From NCBI GenBank assembly GCA_902806575.1, contig CADCXD010000002.1, positions 3,596,001 through 3,660,000 of the forward strand: DNA of 64,000 nt. The letters run 5' to 3'. The first letter of the stretch is position 1, and each line of letters begins with the position of its first letter. The translations under genes and the position numbers were made by a program. Under the pieces are notes generated by a model. The model was not told the origin of the DNA. It worked only from the letters and a program-made list of their open reading frames with translations, and did no database searches. This DNA comes from Jackrogersella multiformis (lineage: Eukaryota > Ascomycota > Sordariomycetes > Xylariales > Hypoxylaceae). Shown one piece after another: positions 57,745-64,000 of this stretch.

Positions 57745-59607
57745 CTACGCGTTCTCCACTCCCGGAGCAGCGGCGGCGAGCAATTTTCCAAAATCAGGAG
57801 TTCCCAAACCCGTGACCGGATCCCACCCTGCGGTAGCGTTCCATCTCGCGCCGTTTCTGAAGGCAGAGTTGCCCGAGCAGCCACTTCCGTAGCCCGACGT
57901 TATGTCGATCAGGGCAGCGCTGTTGTTGTACAGCCACGGGTTGAGGAATCCTAACGGCGGCTGGCCTTGGCTCTTTCGGGCGGCGTTCAGGAGAGCGACA
58001 ACTCCGGCGAAGACCGGACTCGAGGCGCTCGTACCTGACAGCAGAGCAGAGCCGCCCTTGTCGATGACTATGAAGCGGCTTCCTTGGGCCGCAACATCGG
58101 GGAAGCCTCTGTTGGATGCGTTGAAGTACGGCGAATAGGTGCTGCCGATAGATTTCAGGTATGCATTAACGGCGGTCGCCTGCCACGCCGGCTGGGCGTG
58201 AAGTGAGCTGAAACCACCGCTTGAGAAGCTTACACCCTGCTCGGGTGCGACATTGTAAGTAGCGCCAACGGCGGTCACATACGGGCAACCGGCAGGGAAG
58301 GATGGCTGGAAGTACGGCGCCTGGTCAGATTCTCTGATGCACGAATCGCCGGGGCCGGAGTCGCCCGACGAGAACAGAACGCTAACGCCACGAGCCCCCA
58401 GCTGCATGTACAAATTGCAGACTTTTAGGGCGTAGTCTGCCGGCACCGATTGTTCCTCCTCTCCGTAAGAAGTTGAGAGCGTCTGAGGCAAAGCTGAATC
58501 GTCTTGGTCGAGGAGGTACGTTAAGAACTCCAAGTAAGGCTCGTTCGACGAGGGACCAGGTTCGTCGTGTGTAGGCACAAGGGGTCTTGAATCTTTAGTT
58601 AGTTCTATCTATAATCAGGTCTGTTCATCATTTAGGTACTTACCCACGACCGCCAGTGCTGTATTCAACAATTGGAACAGGGCTGCTGACGGCTAGCACA
58701 TATTGCACGTCAAGATTGGCCTCTCCTGTTTAGAAGTTTAGTAACAGTTTTGCTTAGCAACCCTCGACAAGGACTGCGACATACCGCTGTCATCACTGCT
58801 GGACTGGTCGTTCAGACCTCCATTGACCAGCTGGACGGTGAAGTTCTGACCACTAGCCGCCGGCAAGTATTGTCTCTCAAAAGACTGGAGGTCGGAGTAT
58901 CGGGCATACTCCTCTAGGTAGGAGCTAAAGGCAACCAAGTTTCCTTCAGGCGACGCGGTGTACTTGATGTTGTACAGCGACTTAAGGCACGCGGGTGTAA
59001 TCCTCGAAGGGTTACAGTCAGCAGCCTGGATCGCGATATTTGTCTTTATGGCATCTTCCTCCTCGGGATCGAGGCGCTGCATCTCAAAAATGGTCGACCT
59101 CTTGGCACCGAGCTGGCCAAACCTGGTCGTCGGTTGGATCAGGTCAATGTTTCCGGCGAGCTCGTCAGGGACGCTATAGGACAACGTCCGCAGCTGAGGA
59201 GTGCCGCCCTTTTCATATTGATACCAGGCAAAGTTGGCGCTGAGCAGATCATTGGCAGTCTTCACGCTTGTGGTGAATGTGATCCAATCGTTGTTGACCG
59301 ACGACTTAACACCGCTCCCGGATAGCCAGTTGACAACCGACGAAACGGATTGCTCCGTCGGCGCTGTGTAAGCCCGCACTTGGTCGCGCGACATATGTAA
59401 GCCATAGTTAGGATGTCCCGGAGTCGAGATCTCAAGCACCGCCTGCTCCAACGCGATCGCGTGCTGCTGCGGGAGACCAAGGCGCAAAACGACGGAGTCG
59501 TCCGGAGACGCTTGGCGAACTTCCGTCCAGCCTTTAGGGACGGAGGGAAGACTGTCCATCACCTTGGCCGTGGCGGCCGAGGCGAAGAACATGAGGAGGG
59601 AGCGCAT
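57745..59607 (-). CDS. Sedolisin-family tripeptidyl peptidase (S53)
   Basis: Three exons (59607-58785, 58725-58644, 58585-57745) close in phase for 581 residues. A short signal peptide (MRSLLMFFASAATAKV) is followed by the large pro-kumamolisin activation domain (about 25-190; EVRQASPDDSVVLRLGLPQQ), then the catalytic domain. The serine-carboxyl triad is visible: Glu276 and Asp280 in GEANLDVQYVLA (across the first splice site), Ser488 in LLSGTSASSPVFAG, with the oxyanion-hole Asp377 in LFSSGDSGPGDSC. The C-terminal calcium site uses Asp in LIDITSGYGSG and GWDPVTGLGTPDFGKL. Such enzymes release tripeptides from protein N-termini in acidic surroundings and are secreted by many ascomycetes (sedB/tpp-like). 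It completes a set of four extracellular or surface peptidases here. Confidence 0.94.
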
Positions 59608-61599
59608 GGTGAGAGTTCTCGCAGGCTTACACGGGAGCGTTGTTTTCTGTTTCCCCCTTTGAGAATGAAGGTGAGGAGCGAACGAATGATTCCTTCTCGA
59701 TCGCTTCGTGAGGGGAACTGGGAGTAAATTAATAAATAAATAAATAATACAGTAGCAGTGAGTATATAACCCCTTACATATTGCAATGGCGTGCTATGCC
59801 AGACCAGCCAACCATGTTACCGTTACATACCAATGCATACCAATGGCACTGACTTTCTCGTAATCTAAGCTTCAATCCACTGGGGATGCATTGACTTGCC
59901 AAGTCCGGGGTGATCTCCCGCTCATCCTCTTCAAGTACTACATCGTCTAAGCTACATTCGGCAGGAGAGTCACATTCGAGTTATGCGTGCCGCCGTGATG
60001 GCTTGATAAGCTTCTTAGTACGAGAGATCTGATCTTATCCCGGCATATGGCCCCGCATGGGGGTATGGCAAAGAGGTCGTTTTCGGAATGTGGTTATGAG
60101 GGTGGTTGGAGTTCGCAGAACACAGCAGGCTTAGTTGCGGCAGGTCTTAAAAAGGAGTAGGTACGGCACTTCCGGCCAGTCTAGACTTCATTTAGCAGCA
60201 GAGAATGCTTGCTTTAATACCTCGTATCTATTAGGACGGTACGCTATCTGGAATAATCCTTACACCTTGGTGGTGACAGATCTCGCGCAAATCTGAGACA
60301 TTTTATACTGACCTCGTCTTTATACCTTAACGAATTCCAGCTCTGCTTCGCCAACCAGTTGGCATTTTCATTTAAGTACCTAGGTAAATATCAAGTACCT
60401 ATGTATTATACGTATACAACTTAATCCGTACATTAGGTTTCTAGGCAGGGTCTGTTTATAACAATTATTAAACCTACCTGTCCCTAAAATCTCACGATGA
60501 TTAAACCTGGGGCTCCAACCACCATTAGTCTTCTTAGACGTGATACAAGATATAATCAGCAGCTTAACCATATTAGCAACTAGGTAACATTGATAAAATT
60601 TTACTTAATTTCCAAGATAAGCATTACTAACTTGATAATTAAACTTCTTACTATTTAGACAATACGTGCCCTTAGTAATGGCTACATCAATCCAGGAACT
60701 TCTTATCCTATTCTTGAAGTTCCGCTGCATTTTTTCCTGCTGTTAATAATTCAAGTGTTGCAAGGCATGCCAATACGGCAATCATTGTGCCAGCTAAGAC
60801 TATGGATCTAAGCTACGGTCGTAAGCGTGAGGACATAGGTCAAGTTGGTCCCTATCACACGGACCCTAAGGATATGGGTGTAGTTGCTGACGGACGTAAA
60901 TTAACTTCCATTAACGTGTACTACTTTATCAAGAGCCTTAACTATATCTTAGAGTTAAAAGTAACAGACAATGAATAGATACTATCCCCATTTCAAATCT
61001 TACTAGATACCTAGGTAATTTTGCAATCATATGGTGGTCAGATAACCAGACTGTTACTAAGCAATAACAACTTTGCGTTCAGGGACTCCTTACTGTTCTC
61101 CGTGCTCAAAACCCCAATTCGCACTTAGAACTACTACTTCAACTGTGAAATTTACTAGTAGGGCTCTGACCTTTCAAGAGATTGTCTGTCAGGATATGGA
61201 GAGACCCCTACCTAGGTTTTGACTGTCCGACAAAGTGAGAGGATATGGGGGCGAGTGTGTATGGTGCTATCATTAATCCGCAGCCCCTTTGATGATCTAA
61301 ATAGGAAAGCGAAGCTCCCCTTTATATAAACTTGACGCTCGAGAGTCTACCCCTAGGGAGTCCTCTAAGTCTCAAGTCGTCAGAAGCCTAATTTATCGAG
61401 GGATAGACCTAACGGGGGTTCGGCCGGTTGGAAGTATGTCCGCTCGTGGGAAGGAATACACACAAGACAGGATGGAAAAACCACGATCCAATTTAGATAG
61501 GATTAAAGCTCCTTATGCAGAAACATTGTTATTAGGTCTGCCTCGTGACACAGCTATTGTCATACGGATAGGCTTCACGAAGCAGAGTATGATTAATAT
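59608..61599. other. 2 kb gene-free stretch before the AT-rich block
   Basis: Sedolisin promoter at the left: a TTATATA on the minus strand at 59763-59769 and a (TAAA)n run at 59726-59748. TACCTAGGTA at 60377-60386 and 61008-61017. A 63-codon frame at 60787-60978 is not recognisable. Composition drifts towards AT from about 60.3 kb. Confidence 0.55.
59726..59748. repeat. TAAA microsatellite in the sedolisin promoter
   Basis: Five or so TAAA/AAAT units, 120-140 bases upstream of the sedolisin ATG at 59607. Confidence 0.65.
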
Positions 61600-64000
61600 A
61601 TGTATATAAGTTAATAAATACGAGATATATTAAAACTTATAAAATAAAGTTATTAAATAAGATTAATTAAAAGATTTAATTAATATATATAAAACTAAAT
61701 TAATAAGATTAAAAAAGCGTTAATAACGTTTAAAAAAATATTTAAATTATATATATATAAGTTATTATATTTTATTTTATAAAAAAAAAAGGTAAAAACC
61801 TTAAAACTATAAAGAATTATTATTTAAAATTAAATTATAGTTTTAAGTTTTATTGCTTTTATTATAAATAATTCTTTATTTTTTAAGAAGATTTTATTTT
61901 TAAAAAAGCACGTATTTTTCGAAAAAAAAAAATCTTTTTTTAAAAATTCTTTTATTTTAATTATTTATAAGTAATTAATTTATTTAACGAAGGTTTTTAT
62001 TAAAGTATATTATATTAATATTATTTATTAATTTTATTATTACGTACGTTATTATAATTATAAAGGAAATTTTATATTTTATTATTTCGTAAATATTTAA
62101 GTTAAGTATTTATATTTTAACTTTATTATTTATTAATTTATAAAACCTTAAATTGTTTTTTTTATTAAACGATAAATAATTTTTTAAGTTTTTAATAATA
62201 TTTTTTTTATAAAATCTTAAAGTTAAAAGTAAATTTAAAGAAAATCGCCGTTTATAAAAACTTATTAAAATTAAATAATATTTTAATATATAGTTTTTTA
62301 TTAAGATATTTAAAATAAAAAATATATTATTTTAAGATTTTTTTTTTCTTAAATTATTTTAATTTAATAACGATAATATTAGAATTTTTTATAACTTTTA
62401 AAATTATAAAATAATTATATAAAACGTTTTTAATATTAATAATATTAAAGTTAATTTTAATAATTTTTTCATATAATTTATTAAGTTTTATTAAAAAATA
62501 TACGATAATTATTATATTATTTAAATATTTATTATTATTAATACGAGTAATTAAATTATTAATAAAAATTAGATTTAAAATTAATATAATATAATTTAAT
62601 TTAATTTAATTAATATAATATTAATAAATAAATTTAAAACGTAATTATTTAATATATATAAAATAATTAAACTTAATAAAAAATTATTAATAAATTAAAT
62701 TTATATTAAAAAATCTTAAATTAATGATTTTTTTAGAAAAAAATATATGAATTTTACATATATTAACGTAAAAATTTACCGTTAATTTAATAATTTAAAG
62801 GTTTATATTTAAACCGTTTTTAATAAATTAATTAATATTAATTTTATTTTAAAAAATATTAAAAAATATGTTATATTAAAAATGTTAATTAAACTAAGTT
62901 TTTTCGATTAAAAAAACTTAATATATTTTAAATTATTATTTATTAAATATTTTAATTCGAAAGTTCGAATAAAAAACTTTTTTTTTATAATTTCTTTTAC
63001 GAGTTTAAATTAAAAGAATAATTAAAAAGGTTTAAGTATAATTTAATTTTATTAAAGTTAACCATTTTATATTTAAAAATAATAAAAGAAAAATTTCTTT
63101 TAAAAAAATTACTAGAATATTTAATAATAATTTAAGTAATTCCGATTTTAATAATTAATTTTAAAACTTTAAATTACTTAAAAACTTTTTTAAAAAATTA
63201 TCCCGAGGTAATTTTACGTTTTTAAATAATAATAAAAACCTTTTAAAGTTTTAAACTTAATAAATAAAAGTTAAAATATATTTAAAAACGTATATAAAAA
63301 GTTTTCTTAAAGATTTTTATTATATTAATTAAATTAAATCGTTATTATTTAAAAAATATAATTATAATATTAATAACGTAAAAGATTTTAATATTTAAAT
63401 AATATATATTATTATTTTTTAAAAAAGTATCGTAACTTAAAAAAAAGATTTTTAAATTTAAATAAAGATTTTTTTATTATTATTTAAAAAATAAGTTAAA
63501 TATATGAAAATATGTTAATTAATCCCGGTATTTTAAGAAAAAAAAGGCTTATTTTAATTTAAAGGTTTTTAAAGTTAAGTTAAATTAACCGCGGAAAAGA
63601 AAATCATTTTAATTTAAGTTAAAATTAATTTTTAAGAAATAACGATAAATTTAAAAATAAAAGTAAGTTAAGATTAAATTAAAAAAATAAGGTTTAATTT
63701 AATAATAAAAATATTTTAAAAGAAATTAATTAAATAAATATAAATTAAAAAAAATCTTATTAACGTTATAAACGCGATAATTATTAATTTTATTTTATTT
63801 TATTAAAAAAACGTTAATAATAAAGATTTATTATTAAATTTAAATAAAGTTTTTTTTATAAAACGATCTTAAAATAATAATATTTAATTTATATTTTTAT
63901 TAAAAAAAAATTACGAATAAATATAACTTTACGAGAATTGTTTTATTTAAAATTAACTTTAAAATATAAACTTATTATTAATATAATATTAATATATAAT
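61600..64000. repeat. Extreme AT-rich block, probably a RIP-degraded repeat
   Basis: From about 61,600 to the end of the window the sequence is almost purely A and T, with an abrupt left border. The few remaining cytosines are mostly in CG or CTT contexts and CpA/TpG are rare, while TpA is very frequent. That is the residue expected from repeat-induced point mutation, which turns CpA into TpA in duplicated DNA. No ORF, terminal repeat or target-site duplication survives, so the element type cannot be told; it may be a mutated transposon, a centromere-flank or subtelomeric block. The element continues beyond the window. Confidence 0.85.

Noticed and set aside
57684..57954. Frames overlapping the end of the sedolisin gene on both strands
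   Set aside because: They overlap the well-supported last exon and have no domain.
60787..60978. 63-codon ORF next to the AT-rich block
   Set aside because: No intron, domain or family; length is within chance for this composition.

Overview
The window is 64 kb of nuclear DNA from a filamentous ascomycete, most likely a Sordariomycete. The signs are short spliceosomal introns (about 45-125 nt, GTAAGT-type donors, CTAAC/CTGAC branch sites), single-copy fungal markers (a Chs7 chitin synthase export chaperone, the Nip1/eIF3c translation factor, fungal DUF4604 and DUF5519 proteins), families typical of Pezizomycotina, and a 2.4 kb block of extreme AT content at the right end that looks like repeat-induced point mutation (RIP). 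I reconstructed 20 protein-coding genes; for the multi-exon ones the exon phases close exactly over the whole reading frame. I also report one ORF broken by a stop codon. I see no tRNA, rRNA or CRISPR array.

Left third (1-31 kb), mostly core functions: DUF4604 protein, Chs7, a six-exon Hsp70-like ATPase, a Ser/Thr-rich single-pass membrane protein, a 1,422-residue conserved protein of unknown role, a DUF5519 (luciferase-domain) protein, a TAP-like serine peptidase, a hemerythrin-like protein, eIF3c, a small three-exon protein and a FAR1-type DNA-binding protein.

Middle (31-46.5 kb), accessory: a 4.5 kb gene-poor stretch, a seven-helix rhodopsin-domain (PTH11-like) membrane protein, a secreted M14 metallocarboxypeptidase whose model needs a 4-nt micro-exon, an interrupted ORF, a secreted pepsin-type protease, and a secreted protein with two tandem ricin-B-type lectin units.

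Right third (46.5-64 kb), accessory/metabolic: NmrA-like dinucleotide-binding protein, NTF2-like protein with a C-terminal membrane anchor, DUF1772 membrane protein, cytochrome P450, FAD-dependent aromatic-hydroxylase-type monooxygenase, a sedolisin-type tripeptidyl peptidase, then the AT-rich block. The redox genes look like tailoring or aromatic-catabolism enzymes, but no polyketide synthase, NRPS or terpene synthase is present. Four distinct secreted or membrane-anchored peptidases (TAP-like, M14, A1, S53) fit a saprotrophic or plant-associated life style (inference).

The most striking non-coding signal is the perfect 10-bp palindrome TACCTAGGTA. It occurs at least 20 times in the window, always outside the coding models, with six copies between 39.33 and 40.01 kb.
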